Assembly: GCA_947626785.1 (NCBI GenBank)
Contig: CANQTO010000004.1
Coordinates: forward strand, 1-64,000
Length of the DNA stretch: 64,000 bases
Reading direction: 5' to 3'
DNA from: an uncultured Oscillospiraceae bacterium
GTDB lineage: Bacteria; Bacillota; Clostridia; Oscillospirales; Oscillospiraceae
Part shown: one piece after another, positions 42,399 to 50,981 of the stretch
Numbering within the stretch: position 1 is the first letter of the stretch
How the letters are laid out: the number at the start of each line of letters is the position of its first letter
Notes under the pieces: generated by a model
What the model saw: only the letters and a program-made list of their open reading frames with translations
The model's database searches: none
Told to the model about the DNA's origin: nothing
Program-made: the position numbers and the translations under genes

Positions 42399-43913
42399 AT
42401 GAATCTGAACAAGAAAAGCCTGGGCGAACGCTGCCTCGGACTGCTCAGTTCCATGCGCTTCTGGGCCTGCCTGATCTGGGCCGTTCTTTTGATCAGTCTT
42501 ATCCCCCTGCTCGACCTCGCCCGGTACAGTCACAGCTGTGCGGATGATTATTCTTACGGTCTGCTCACCCATCAAGCCTGGGTGAACAGCCACGATCTGT
42601 TTGCTGTTCTCCGCGCCGCCTGTCAAAAGGTCGCCCTGAATTATATGGACTGGCAGGGATCTTTCTCGGCTATGTTCATTTTCGCCCTCCAGCCTGCGAT
42701 CTTCGGAGAGCAGTTCTATTGGATCGGCACCTGGGTCCTGCTCGGCTCTCTGATCTTCGGCACCGTCTTTCTCTGCCGCTCCTTTTTCGGTAAGCTTCTG
42801 GGAAAAATGGATCTGGGCATGCTGTTTTCCGGCCTGCTGCTTCTGCTCCAGATCCAGCTGATGCCCTCCCCTGTCAACAGCCTGTACTGGTGGAACGGAG
42901 CCAGCTACTACACGCTGTTTTATTCCCTGATGCTGGTTCAGATGGGGATGTGCATCCGGCTGCTGACGGACCCGGGCCCCGCCAGGGGCCGTGTCGCTCT
43001 GGGCTGTCTGCTGGGGCTGCTGCTGGGCGGCGGGAATTATGTGACGGCTCTGTTGACCTTTGAGATGAGCCTGCTGTTCCTGCTGTTCAGCTTCCTACTG
43101 CGCAAGCGCAGGGGCAGTCTGCTCCTCATCTTTGCCGTTTTCTGCGCAAGCTTTCTTATCAGTGTGGCCGCTCCGGGCAACGCGGTCCGGCAGACCAATT
43201 TCACGCAGAATACCGTTTGGGGCGCCATTCTCAGCTCTTACGTTCGGGCCACTCCGCGTGCAAGAGAATGGACCCGCGCCCCGCTGTTGATGGCCTTGCT
43301 GTTTATGGTGCCTCTCATCTGGCGGCTGTGCAGAGAAAAGCTGCCCAACGGGCTGAAGCTTCTCCCCGCGGCGGGGCTCCTTTTTGTGCTGTATTCGGCC
43401 TATGCCTCCGCCTACACGCCTCCTCAGTTCGCTATGCCCGGTTATCCGATCCCGGGACGGATCGACAACATCTGCTTTTTCCTGTGGTACACCGTCGCCT
43501 TCCTCGCGGAGGCCGTTGTGATCGCCGCGGTGCAGGGTCTTCTTCCCTGCCTTGGATGGGAGCGCGGCCTGCTGCCCAAGGTCACGCCGGTCATACTGGC
43601 GGCTATGGTCTTTTGCGGCGCGCTCTATACCGTGCACCATTGGCGCGCAAGGGAATACGATTATCTGTCCTCCACCCTGGCTATGAGCTGTCTCCGGGAT
43701 GGCTCGGCAGCGCAGTTTGACGCGGAAGCGGATGCCCGGATCGCCCTTTTGCAGTCCGGTCAGAGCCGTGTTATACTCGCACCCTACTCTGTGAAACCGT
43801 CGATGCTGTTTTTTGACGACATCGCGGAGAGTCCCGAAGACTGGCGAAACGGAAGCGTGGCTCAGTTTTACGGGCTGGAGGAGGTATCGAAGCTCCCTGA
43901 GCCCGGCGAATAA
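42399..43913 (+). CDS. Polytopic membrane protein, DUF6056-like (second copy)
   Basis: This 504-residue protein has about ten to twelve hydrophobic segments. As in the protein at 16.5-18.1 kb, a first transmembrane helix is followed by an Asp pair (SCADDYSYGLLTHQAW) and then by MDWQGSFSAMFIF, where the first protein has W..NGR. The conserved SLYWWNGASYYTLFYSL segment fits the same family. Sequence similarity beyond the motifs is modest, so the two are probably old paralogues. A glycosyl-transfer role at the cell surface is inferred. It is transcribed alone. Confidence 0.7.
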   Translation: MNLNKKSLGERCLGLLSSMRFWACLIWAVLLISLIPLLDLARYSHSCADDYSYGLLTHQAWVNSHDLFAVLRAACQKVALNYMDWQGSFSAMFIFALQPAIFGEQFYWIGTWVLLGSLIFGTVFLCRSFFGKLLGKMDLGMLFSGLLLLLQIQLMPSPVNSLYWWNGASYYTLFYSLMLVQMGMCIRLLTDPGPARGRVALGCLLGLLLGGGNYVTALLTFEMSLLFLLFSFLLRKRRGSLLLIFAVFCASFLISVAAPGNAVRQTNFTQNTVWGAILSSYVRATPRAREWTRAPLLMALLFMVPLIWRLCREKLPNGLKLLPAAGLLFVLYSAYASAYTPPQFAMPGYPIPGRIDNICFFLWYTVAFLAEAVVIAAVQGLLPCLGWERGLLPKVTPVILAAMVFCGALYTVHHWRAREYDYLSSTLAMSCLRDGSAAQFDAEADARIALLQSGQSRVILAPYSVKPSMLFFDDIAESPEDWRNGSVAQFYGLEEVSKLPEPGE

Positions 43914-43943
43914 AGGTCAAAAATTTATATCCCCCCGGGGGGC

Positions 43944-43971
43944 TTGCGGGGCGAAAAAAGCGTGCTATACT
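43944..43971 (+). promoter_or_regulatory. Promoter of the cobalt/nickel transporter operon
   Basis: TTGCGG (43944-43949) and TATACT (43966-43971) are 16 bases apart, 40 bases before the cbiM ATG. No cobalamin riboswitch fits in the 97-base gap. Confidence 0.65.
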
Positions 43972-44010
43972 GAAACCAGAGAACGAAAAACGAGAGAAGA
44001 AGGTGTTCGT

Positions 44011-45066
44011 ATGCACATGGCCGACGCCCTGCTGGCCCCCGCCGTAGCGGCGACGATGTACGCCGCCTCCGGCGTCGCCGCCGGCGTTTCCGTCTATCAG
44101 CTGAAAAAGGATGACGACGCCCAGAAGCTGCCCACCATGGCCGTCACGGCGGCCCTGGTCTTCGCCGGGCAGATGATCAACTACACCATTCCCGGCACCG
44201 GCTCCTCCGGCCACATGTGCGGCGGGATGCTGCTCTCCGCCCTCTTAGGGCCCCAGGCGGGCTTCCTGTCCATGATCGTGATTTTGACCATTCAAAGCCT
44301 CTTCTTTGCCGACGGGGGGCTGATGGCCCTGGGGGCCAACATCTGGAACATGGCCTTTTACGGCTGCTTCGTGGGCTATTATCTCCTCTGGCGGCCCATC
44401 ATGCGCAGCCGGCTCTTCGCCGGGCTGGGCCCCAGGGGCGGCCAGCGCGCCCGCATCGCCCTGGCCTCCGTGCTGGGCTGTGTGCTGACCTTGCAGCTGG
44501 GGGCCTTCTCCGTGGTGCTGGAGACCAGCCTCTCCGGCGTCACCGATCTGCCCTTCGGCGCTTTCCTGGCCCTGATGCAGCCCATCCATCTGGCGATCGG
44601 CCTGGTGGAGGGCCTGGTCACCGCCGCCGTGCTGCTGTTCGTCTATGCCTCCCGGCCCGAGTTGCTCCAGGATGTGGACAGCGCCGGCGAGGCCGCCGGG
44701 AAACGCTCTTTGAAGTCCACGCTGGTCATTCTGGCCGTGCTGGTCCTGGCGGTGGGCGGCGGGCTGAGTTTGCTTGCCAGCTCTGACCCGGACGGACTGG
44801 AGTGGTCCCTCTTCGGCAACGCCGAGGCGGGCTACAGCGAGAACATGGGCCTGGACGAGGAGAGCTTCGGCGTCCACAGCGCCGCGGCGGACAAGGCCGG
44901 AGCCATCCAGGAGGCCAGTTCCTTCCTGCCCGACTACGCCTTCCCCGGCAGCGAGAGCCCTGCGGGGACCTCAGTGTCCGGCGTGGTGGGCTCCGCGCTG
45001 GTGGCGGGCGTGGCGCTGCTCATCTGCCTGGCCGGCGGCTTCTTTAGAAAAAAGAAAAGCCATTAA
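44011..45066 (+). CDS. cbiM: ECF cobalt/nickel transporter S component CbiM with fused PDGLE (CbiN-like) domain
   Basis: This 351-residue membrane protein begins MHMADALLAP; His2 and the free N-terminus form the metal site in this family, which fixes the start codon. The GTGSSGHMCGGMLLSALLGP segment and several transmembrane helices form the CbiM/NikM part (about 1-220). A C-terminal pair of helices follows, with an extracytoplasmic segment SSDPDGLEWSLFG (PDGLE domain) that replaces a separate CbiN/NikL. Whether Co or Ni is transported cannot be told from the sequence. Confidence 0.9.
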   Translation: MHMADALLAPAVAATMYAASGVAAGVSVYQLKKDDDAQKLPTMAVTAALVFAGQMINYTIPGTGSSGHMCGGMLLSALLGPQAGFLSMIVILTIQSLFFADGGLMALGANIWNMAFYGCFVGYYLLWRPIMRSRLFAGLGPRGGQRARIALASVLGCVLTLQLGAFSVVLETSLSGVTDLPFGAFLALMQPIHLAIGLVEGLVTAAVLLFVYASRPELLQDVDSAGEAAGKRSLKSTLVILAVLVLAVGGGLSLLASSDPDGLEWSLFGNAEAGYSENMGLDEESFGVHSAAADKAGAIQEASSFLPDYAFPGSESPAGTSVSGVVGSALVAGVALLICLAGGFFRKKKSH

Positions 45067-45072
45067 CAAATT

Positions 45073-45216
45073 CAAATGCGACCCGCTACGCTGGGCTCGC
45101 ATTTGAGGACTCGCGCTTATCGCAGGGGCTTTGCCCCGTTTGGTCGGCGCGAGAGCCCGCCCCAGGGCGGGCTTCAGGGAGTTTTTGAGGCGGCAAAGCT
45201 GTCTCAAAAACAAATT
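45073..45216. repeat. Intergenic palindrome-cluster repeat, family B, copy 2
   Basis: It runs from CAAATGCGACCCGC..GGGCTCGCATTTG through ACTCGCGCTTATCGC and GGTCGGCGCGAG to TTTTTGAGGCGGCAAAGC..CTCAAAAA. It has an extra GCCCGCCCCAGGGCGGGC hairpin not seen in the other copies. It separates cbiM from cbiQ within one operon. Confidence 0.85.
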
Positions 45217-45313
45217 GAATTCTTTTGCTGCCTACAATAGTCTTGCAGTTCTTTGTTTACAGTCAGATTAAGGAGCACGACCCGTGCTCCTTATCTGTCA
45301 TATTGAGGTCATC

Positions 45314-46117
45314 ATGAACAAGATGCAGAAGGCGCTGCTGGAGCTGTCCGACATGGACGATCTGGCGGCGCGCAGCTCGGCCATCCACAGCCTGAACCCC
45401 ACGGCAAAGCTGCTGGCGACAATCGCATATGTGGCCGTGGTGCTGTCCTTCGGCAAATACCGGCTCAGCGGCCTGATCGTCATGCTGCTCTGGCCGGTGC
45501 TGCTGTTCCAGCTCAGCGGCATCCCGGTGCATCTGTGCTTTTACAAGCTGCGCCTGGTGCTGCCGCTGGTGCTGGCCGTGGGTCTCTTCAACCCCTTCTT
45601 CGACCGGGCGCCCCTGCTTGTTCTGGGCCCCCTGGCCGTGTCCGGCGGGGTGGTGAGCATGCTGACGCTGATGCTCAAGGGCACGCTCTGCCTGATGGCC
45701 TCCTTCCTGCTGATGGCCACCACCGGCATCGACAGCCTCTGCGCCTGCCTGCGGAAGCTGCATTTCCCCGGCCTGCTGGTGACGCTGCTGCTGCTGACCT
45801 ACCGCTATGTGGGGGTCATGACGGAGGAGCTGGCCGTGATGACGGAGGCCTATCAGCTCCGGGCGCCGGGGCAGAAGGGCATTCAGCACAGCGCCTGGGG
45901 CTCCTTCCTGGGCCAACTGCTGCTGCGGAGCATGGACCGGTCCCAGGAGCTCTACGCCAGTATGCTCCTGCGGGGTTACCACGACCATTTCCACTACGCC
46001 CCGGAGCGGCCCTTCCGCCCCCAGGACGCCCTGTTTCTGCTGGGCAGCCTGGCCGTCTTTTTCCTGCTGCGCTTTGTGCCCGTGGCGGAGCTGCTGGGCG
46101 CTCTCTTTGTGAGGTGA
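45314..46117 (+). CDS. cbiQ: ECF transporter transmembrane subunit CbiQ
   Basis: This 267-residue T component couples the metal-binding subunit to the ATPase. It has five or so hydrophobic segments and the coupling helices typical of CbiQ: LRAPGQKG and RSMDRSQELYASMLLRGYHD, the latter containing the conserved ER/ASM-LRG type motif. The start follows GAGG. It lies between cbiM and cbiO. Confidence 0.92.
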   Translation: MNKMQKALLELSDMDDLAARSSAIHSLNPTAKLLATIAYVAVVLSFGKYRLSGLIVMLLWPVLLFQLSGIPVHLCFYKLRLVLPLVLAVGLFNPFFDRAPLLVLGPLAVSGGVVSMLTLMLKGTLCLMASFLLMATTGIDSLCACLRKLHFPGLLVTLLLLTYRYVGVMTEELAVMTEAYQLRAPGQKGIQHSAWGSFLGQLLLRSMDRSQELYASMLLRGYHDHFHYAPERPFRPQDALFLLGSLAVFFLLRFVPVAELLGALFVR

Positions 46118-46122
46118 ACACC

Positions 46123-46848
46123 ATGATCGAACTGCAAAACGTCCGCTTCTCCTACGAGCGGGAGCGGCCCCTGATCGAAGACCTGTCCTTCCGGATCGAG
46201 AAGGGCGAGTCCGTAGGGCTCATCGGCGCCAACGGCGCGGGGAAATCCACCCTCTTAAAGCTGCTGCTGGGCCTCATCCAGGGGGAGGGGCGCATCTTGG
46301 TGGACGATATTCCCGTGGAGAAGGCCAATTTGAGTCAGATCCGCCGGAAGCTGGGCTTCGTCCTGCAAAATTCCGACAACCAGATGTTCATGCCCACGGT
46401 GTACGAGGACATGATCTTCGGCCCCCTGAACTACGGGCTCAGCCGGGAGGAGACGGAGCGGCGGGTGGACGCGGTGCTGGAGCGGCTGGGCCTCCAGGAG
46501 CTCAAGCACCGGCACAACCACCGGATCTCCGGCGGCGAAAAGCGCATGGCCGCCATCGCCACGGTGCTGGCCATGGAGCCGGAGGCCCTGCTGATGGACG
46601 AGCCCAGCTCCAACCTGGACCCCTATAACCGGCGGATCGTTATCAACACCATCCGCTCCCTGCCCCAGACCAAGCTCATCGCCTCCCACGATCTGGACAT
46701 GATCCTGGACACCTGCGACCGGGTGCTGCTGCTGTCCAAGGGCCGGCTGGTTGCCGACGGGCCGGCGGCGGAGCTGCTGCGGGACCGGGCGCTGCTGGAG
46801 GCCAACCGCCTGGAGCTGCCTTTCTCCCTGGCGGGGAGAGGATCATAA
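46123..46848 (+). CDS. cbiO: ECF transporter ATPase CbiO
   Basis: This 241-residue ABC ATPase has Walker A GANGAGKST (about 35-43), the Q-loop FVLQNSDNQMFMPTVYED, the signature RISGGEKRMAAIATVLAMEP and Walker B ALLMDEPSSNLDP, with a switch His in ASHD. It starts six bases after the cbiQ stop codon and has GAGGTG upstream. With CbiM and CbiQ it would form a complete group I ECF metal transporter. Confidence 0.94.
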   Translation: MIELQNVRFSYERERPLIEDLSFRIEKGESVGLIGANGAGKSTLLKLLLGLIQGEGRILVDDIPVEKANLSQIRRKLGFVLQNSDNQMFMPTVYEDMIFGPLNYGLSREETERRVDAVLERLGLQELKHRHNHRISGGEKRMAAIATVLAMEPEALLMDEPSSNLDPYNRRIVINTIRSLPQTKLIASHDLDMILDTCDRVLLLSKGRLVADGPAAELLRDRALLEANRLELPFSLAGRGS

Positions 46849-46863
46849 GGAATAAACAAACTG

Positions 46864-46889
46864 CGCCCCCGGCAGATCCGCCGGGGGCG
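46864..46889. terminator. Hairpin between convergent cbiO and yyaL-type gene
   Basis: CGCCCCCGG and CCGGGGGCG form a 9-bp stem with an 8-nt loop. On the minus strand it is followed by CAGTTTGTTTATT. It probably serves both converging units. Confidence 0.75.
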
Positions 46890-46909
46890 TGGTTATATCT
46901 ACACGACAG

Positions 46910-48892
46910 TCATTCCGCTGGGAAGGGCAGGCCGCAGGTCCCGCCGGAGCAGACATAAAAGGTGGGCTTGCCGTCGATCAAGGTCATCTCCCTGGTGAAG
47001 GGGGCCAGGGCGGCCAGGGCCTCGCTCTCGGAGGGGCGTTTCAGGATCACGCTCAGCCCCGGGGCGTAGCGGGCCAGGATGCTCTTTAGGGCGGCGGGGG
47101 GCTCCTCGGAGACGCAGACCAGCTCCCGGGTGGGGTAGACTACGCTCAAAAGGGCGATAAGGCCGAAGGCCAACCCCGCCGGATAGCCGGCCGCGCCGCG
47201 GCAGAGGAAGCCCAGCTGCTCCCAGGCGGCCTGCCTCCAGCGCGCCTCTCCGGTCAGGCGGGAGAGCTGGTCGAAGAGCAGGGCGCAGGCGCAGTTGGAG
47301 GAGGGCATAGCCCCGTCAAAGAGCTCCATGGGCCGCTTGAGCAGGGCCTCGGCCCCCTGGGCGGTCCGGTAATAGCCCCCGCCGGGGGCGGCAAAGCGCT
47401 CCGGGATCTGTCCGGCCAGCTTCAGGGCCAGCTCCAAAGACGCCAGATCGTAGTCCGCCTCGTACAGCTCCAGCAGGCCCAGGGCGTAGAAGGCGTAGTC
47501 CTCCAGCCGGGCGTCGAAGCGGTTTTCCGTCCCGTAGACGCAGGCCCGCAGCTCCGGCCCGTCAAAGGCGTGGGCGCGCAGGAAATCCGCCAGGCGGCGG
47601 GCCCGGTCCAGGTAGCGCCGGTCGTCAAAGCAGCGGGCGGCCTTGGCCAGGGCCATGAGCATCAGGCCGTTCCAGGCGGTGAGGATCTTGGTGTCGGCAG
47701 CCAGGGCAGAGCGCCGCTCCCGGTAGAGCCGGAGCTTTTCCCGGCAGTCGTCATAGCCCTCCGGCAGCAGATTCCAGCGCTCATTCAACAGCAGATTGGG
47801 GACGCTCTTCCCACTGCGGCCTGTGTTGCCGGCCTCGGTGATGTCGTAGCACTCGGCGAAGTGCCGGCCCGGGTCCTCCCCCAGGACCTGGGTCACTTCC
47901 CGGGGTGTGAACAGATAGGCCCCGCCCTCTTCGCCGCCGCTGTCCGCGTCCTGTCCGCACCAGAAGCCCCCCTCCGGGGATTGGAGCTCCCGCAGGCAGT
48001 AGTCCAGCGTGGCCTCCGCCGCCTGCCGGTAGAGGGCCAGATGCCCCTCCTGCCAGGCCTCCGTATAGGCCAGGGCCAGCAGGGCGTTGTCGTAGAGCGT
48101 CTTCTCAAAATGGGGCACCCGCCAGGCCCGGTCGGTGGAATAGCGAGCAAAGCCCCCGCCGAAATGGTCGAAGATCCCGCCCCGGAACATCTGCTGGAGG
48201 CTCCGCTCGGCCATGTGCCGGGCGGCCTTGTCCCCGGAGAGCTTGGCGTAGCGCAGCAGAAAGAGCAGATTGTGGGCGGAGGGGAACTTGGGGGCGCTGC
48301 CGAAGCCGCCGTTCTCCTCGTCGAAGGAGCTCTTGAACTGCTCCACCGCCGTTTTTAGAAAGCCCTCGTCCGGCTCCCCCTGACCGGCGGGGCGGGGCTT
48401 GGAGAGCCAGGAGCTGATCTCGTCCCCCGCCAGCAGCAGCTCCTCCCGGTCCTGCCGCCATTTCCGGGCCAGCACCGTCAGCACCGACAGCAGGCCCAGG
48501 CTGCCGCCCCGGTTGTTCTTGGGCAGATAGGTAGCGGCAAAGAAGGGCTTGCCCTCCGGCGTGGCGACGATGGTCAGGGGCCAGCCGCCGCTGCCGTTCA
48601 GGGCGGTGCAGGCCTCCATGTACACGCTGTCCACATCCGGCCGCTCCTCCCGGTCCACCTTGACGCAGACATAGTCCCGGTTCAGGAGCTGGGCCACCTG
48701 CCCGTCCTCAAAGGACTCGTGGGCCATCACGTGGCACCAGTGGCAGGTGGAGTAGCCGATGCTCAGGAAGATGGGCTTGTCCTCCTCCCGGGCCCGCCGG
48801 AAGGCCTCCGGCCCCCAGGGCATCCAGTCCACCGGGTTCTCCGCGTGCTGGAGCAGGTAAGGGGATCTCTCGCGGGCAAGGCGGTTGCTCAT
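46910..48892 (-). CDS. Thioredoxin-domain protein of the YyaL/DUF255 family
   Basis: This 660-residue cytosolic protein has an N-terminal thioredoxin-like DUF255 domain with STCHWCHVM (Cys50 and Cys53) followed by [20 protein letters not shown] and [21 protein letters not shown] long alpha/alpha toroid-like domain related to N-acylglucosamine epimerases comes next ([19 protein letters not shown]). The precise reaction in bacteria is not established. ACGGAGGGA precedes the start. Confidence 0.93.
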   Translation of the reverse strand: MSNRLARERSPYLLQHAENPVDWMPWGPEAFRRAREEDKPIFLSIGYSTCHWCHVMAHESFEDGQVAQLLNRDYVCVKVDREERPDVDSVYMEACTALNGSGGWPLTIVATPEGKPFFAATYLPKNNRGGSLGLLSVLTVLARKWRQDREELLLAGDEISSWLSKPRPAGQGEPDEGFLKTAVEQFKSSFDEENGGFGSAPKFPSAHNLLFLLRYAKLSGDKAARHMAERSLQQMFRGGIFDHFGGGFARYSTDRAWRVPHFEKTLYDNALLALAYTEAWQEGHLALYRQAAEATLDYCLRELQSPEGGFWCGQDADSGGEEGGAYLFTPREVTQVLGEDPGRHFAECYDITEAGNTGRSGKSVPNLLLNERWNLLPEGYDDCREKLRLYRERRSALAADTKILTAWNGLMLMALAKAARCFDDRRYLDRARRLADFLRAHAFDGPELRACVYGTENRFDARLEDYAFYALGLLELYEADYDLASLELALKLAGQIPERFAAPGGGYYRTAQGAEALLKRPMELFDGAMPSSNCACALLFDQLSRLTGEARWRQAAWEQLGFLCRGAAGYPAGLAFGLIALLSVVYPTRELVCVSEEPPAALKSILARYAPGLSVILKRPSESEALAALAPFTREMTLIDGKPTFYVCSGGTCGLPFPAE

Positions 48893-49018
48893 GGCAGTCC
48901 CTCCGTTTTTTTCGTTTAGCTTAAGTCAAAACCGCAGATATTATACACCGGATCAACCTCTCGTGGCAAGCCGGGGCCAAACTTTGGAAAAAATAACTGT
49001 TTTGGAAGCAATTTACGG

Positions 49019-49047
49019 TTTACAGAACCGGAAAATTATGGTATAAA
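49019..49047 (+). promoter_or_regulatory. Promoter of the aminotransferase-thioesterase operon
   Basis: TTTACA (49019-49024) and TATAAA (49042-49047) are 17 bases apart, about 65 bases before the ATG. The 220-base divergent gap to the YyaL-type gene shows nothing else I can assign. Confidence 0.75.
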
Positions 49048-49112
49048 GAGTATAGAGGAATCCCGATGGGAAACGGACAAAAAGTACAAAAAATGAAAGG
49101 AAGGAATCGAAA

Positions 49113-50294
49113 ATGGTTAATTTTGCCGACAGAATGAGCAGGATCAAGGCCTCCGACATCCGCGAGCTGCTGAAGCTCACTGCCCAGCCCCACATCATCT
49201 CCTTCGCCGGCGGCCTGCCGGCTCCGGAGCTCTTCCCTGTGGCGGACATCAAGGCCGCCATGGACGCGGTGCTGAACGAGCAGGGCCAGGTGGCCCTCCA
49301 GTACGGCCAGACCGAAGGCTGGGCGCCTCTGAGAAAGCAGATCGCCGAGCGCATGGCCGCCAAGAACGCCATCCACACCGACCCGGACAACATCATCCTC
49401 ACCGCCGGCAGCCAGCAGGGCCTGGACTTCTGCGGGAAGCTGTTCCTGAACCCCGGCGACGTGGTGGTGCTGGAGAGCCCCTCCTACCTGGGCGCCATCA
49501 ACGCCCTCAACGCCTACCAGCCCAACTTCGTGGAAGTGCCCACCGATGACAACGGCATGATCATGGAGGAGCTGGACAAGATCCTGTCCACCACCGAGAA
49601 CGTGAAGCTGATCTACGTGATCCCCGACTTCCAGAACCCCAGCGGACGCACCTGGCCCCTGGAGCGGCGCAAGCAGTTCATGGAGATCATCAAGAAGCAC
49701 GGCATCCCCGCCATTGAGGACAACCCCTACGGCGACCTGCGCTTCAAGGGCGAGTATCAGCCGGCGCTGAAGAGCCTGGACACCGAAGGCCTGATCATCT
49801 ACATGGGCACCTTCTCCAAGATCCTGGCCCCCGGCTTCCGTGTGGGCTGGACCTGCGCCAGCGAGGAGATCGTGGGCAAGCTGAACCTGATCGCTCAGGG
49901 CGCCGTGCTCCAGACCTCCACCATCACCGCCATGGTCATCTCCAAGTACCTGGAGATGTTCGACGTCGACAAACACGTGGAGAAGATCCGCGAGGTGTAC
50001 AAGCACCGCTGCCAGCTGATGATCCAGACCATGAAGGAGACTTTCCCGCCCGAGGCCAAGTTCACCGACCCGGACGGCGGCCTGTTCACCTGGGTGGAGC
50101 TGCCGCCTCACGTGAATACCCGCGACCTGGCGGCCAAGGCCCTGGAGAAGGGCGTGGCCTTCGTCCCCGGCGACGGCTTCTATCCCTCCGGCGAGACCAA
50201 GTGCTGCATGCGTCTGAACTACTCCTGCATGCCCGATGAGCGCATCGTGGAGGGCATCAAGCGCCTGGCCGAGGTCATCAAAGAGGCCCTGTGA
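49113..50294 (+). CDS. PLP-dependent class I/II aminotransferase (LysN/MocR-like group)
   Basis: This 393-residue fold-type I enzyme begins MVNFADRMSRIKASDIRELL. Family marks are HIISFAGGLPAPELFPV, LQYGQTEGWAPLRKQIAERM, ILTAGSQQGLDFCGKLFLNP and the Schiff-base lysine in GTFSKILAPGFRVGWTC. This group includes 2-aminoadipate and branched-chain or aromatic amino acid aminotransferases; the exact substrate is not determinable here. GAAAGGAAGG lies upstream. It overlaps the thioesterase gene. Confidence 0.9.
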   Translation: MVNFADRMSRIKASDIRELLKLTAQPHIISFAGGLPAPELFPVADIKAAMDAVLNEQGQVALQYGQTEGWAPLRKQIAERMAAKNAIHTDPDNIILTAGSQQGLDFCGKLFLNPGDVVVLESPSYLGAINALNAYQPNFVEVPTDDNGMIMEELDKILSTTENVKLIYVIPDFQNPSGRTWPLERRKQFMEIIKKHGIPAIEDNPYGDLRFKGEYQPALKSLDTEGLIIYMGTFSKILAPGFRVGWTCASEEIVGKLNLIAQGAVLQTSTITAMVISKYLEMFDVDKHVEKIREVYKHRCQLMIQTMKETFPPEAKFTDPDGGLFTWVELPPHVNTRDLAAKALEKGVAFVPGDGFYPSGETKCCMRLNYSCMPDERIVEGIKRLAEVIKEAL

Positions 50295-50683
50295 GCGGCC
50301 TGGTCCCCGGCCTGAAGGGCTCGGCGCAGACGGAGGTCGTCTTTGAAAATACCGCCGCCGCCGTGGGCAGCGGGGCGCTGGAGGTCTTTGCCACGCCCAG
50401 CATGATCGCCCTCATGGAGAAGGCGGCGCTGGAGTCGGTCCAGCCCTTCCTGGAGGAGGGGCAGGGCACCGTGGGCACGGAGCTGAACGTGTCCCACCTG
50501 GCGGCGACGCCGGTGGGCATGACGGTCCGGGCTGAGAGCGAGCTGACGGAGATAGACGGCCGGATGCTCCGCTTCAAGGTGGAGGCCTGGGCCGGAGAGG
50601 AGCTCATCGGCCGCGGCACCCATCAGCGCTGCGTCGTCTTCAACGAGCGCTTTCTGGCCAAAGCCCTGGCAAAAAAGGGCTGA
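50291..50683 (+). CDS. FlK-like hotdog thioesterase
   Basis: This 130-residue single-hotdog protein resembles fluoroacetyl-CoA thioesterase and its relatives: GSGALEVFATPSMIALMEKA, GTVGTELNVSHLAATPVGMT, GRGTHQRCVVFNERF. It starts from a GTG whose bases overlap the aminotransferase stop codon, so translation is coupled. A link to acyl-CoA products of amino acid degradation, such as CoA recycling or detoxification, is inferred from the pairing. Confidence 0.88.
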   Translation: MSGLVPGLKGSAQTEVVFENTAAAVGSGALEVFATPSMIALMEKAALESVQPFLEEGQGTVGTELNVSHLAATPVGMTVRAESELTEIDGRMLRFKVEAWAGEELIGRGTHQRCVVFNERFLAKALAKKG

Positions 50684-50707
50684 AAAGAGCATAGTGATAA
50701 CATCGAA

Positions 50708-50734
50708 AAAGCCCCGGCTTCGTGCCGGGGCTTT
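50708..50734 (+). terminator. Terminator of the aminotransferase-thioesterase operon
   Basis: AAAGCCCCGGC and GCCGGGGCTTT form an 11-bp stem with a tight TTCGT loop, 24 bases past the stop codon. The T-run is short. Confidence 0.85.
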
Positions 50735-50735
50735 G

Positions 50736-50760
50736 AGCGTGTCGACAAAGTCGACACGCT
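50736..50760. repeat. Perfect 11-bp hairpin adjoining repeat B copy 3
   Basis: AGCGTGTCGAC and GTCGACACGCT flank AAA. It stands directly between the terminator and the family B element. Confidence 0.75.
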
Positions 50761-50761
50761 T

Positions 50762-50900
50762 CAAATGCGACCCGCTTTGCTGGGCTCGCATTTGAGAAAC
50801 TCGCGCTTATCGCCCTTCGGTTGGTCGGCGCGAGGGCTCACTTTGTTCGCCTTAGGGTGTTTTTGAGGCGGCAAAGCTGCCTCAAAAACAAATTTGATTT
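50762..50900. repeat. Intergenic palindrome-cluster repeat, family B, copy 3
   Basis: It has the same order and orientation as the copy at 45.07 kb (CAAATGCGACCCGC.., ACTCGCGCTTATCGCCCTTC, GGTTGGTCGGCGCGAGGGCT, TTTTTGAGGCGGCAAAGC..). It is nearly identical to the reverse complement of the copy at 37.4 kb. It lies in the convergent gap before uxaC. Confidence 0.85.
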
Positions 50901-50919
50901 CTTTTGCGCCGCGTTATAA

Positions 50920-50962
50920 AAAGAGCAAGGAAAAAGCTGTTTCGGCTTTTTCCTTGCTCTTT
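50920..50962 (-). terminator. Terminator of the hexuronate operon
   Basis: An 18-bp perfect stem (AAAGAGCAAGGAAAAAGC and complement) lies 20 bases after the uxaC stop codon. On the minus strand it runs into TTTTTATAA. It is the strongest terminator in this part of the window. Confidence 0.92.
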
Positions 50963-50981
50963 GTTTATGGGAATATAGTGT

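Noticed and set aside
43813-44010. Longer N-terminus for CbiM
   Set aside because: The family requires Met-His at the processed N-terminus for metal binding, and MHMADALL has a proper ribosome binding site.
43914-44010. Cobalamin riboswitch before cbiM
   Set aside because: The gap is only 97 bases, and its promoter sits 40 bases before the ATG, leaving no room for a B12 riboswitch.
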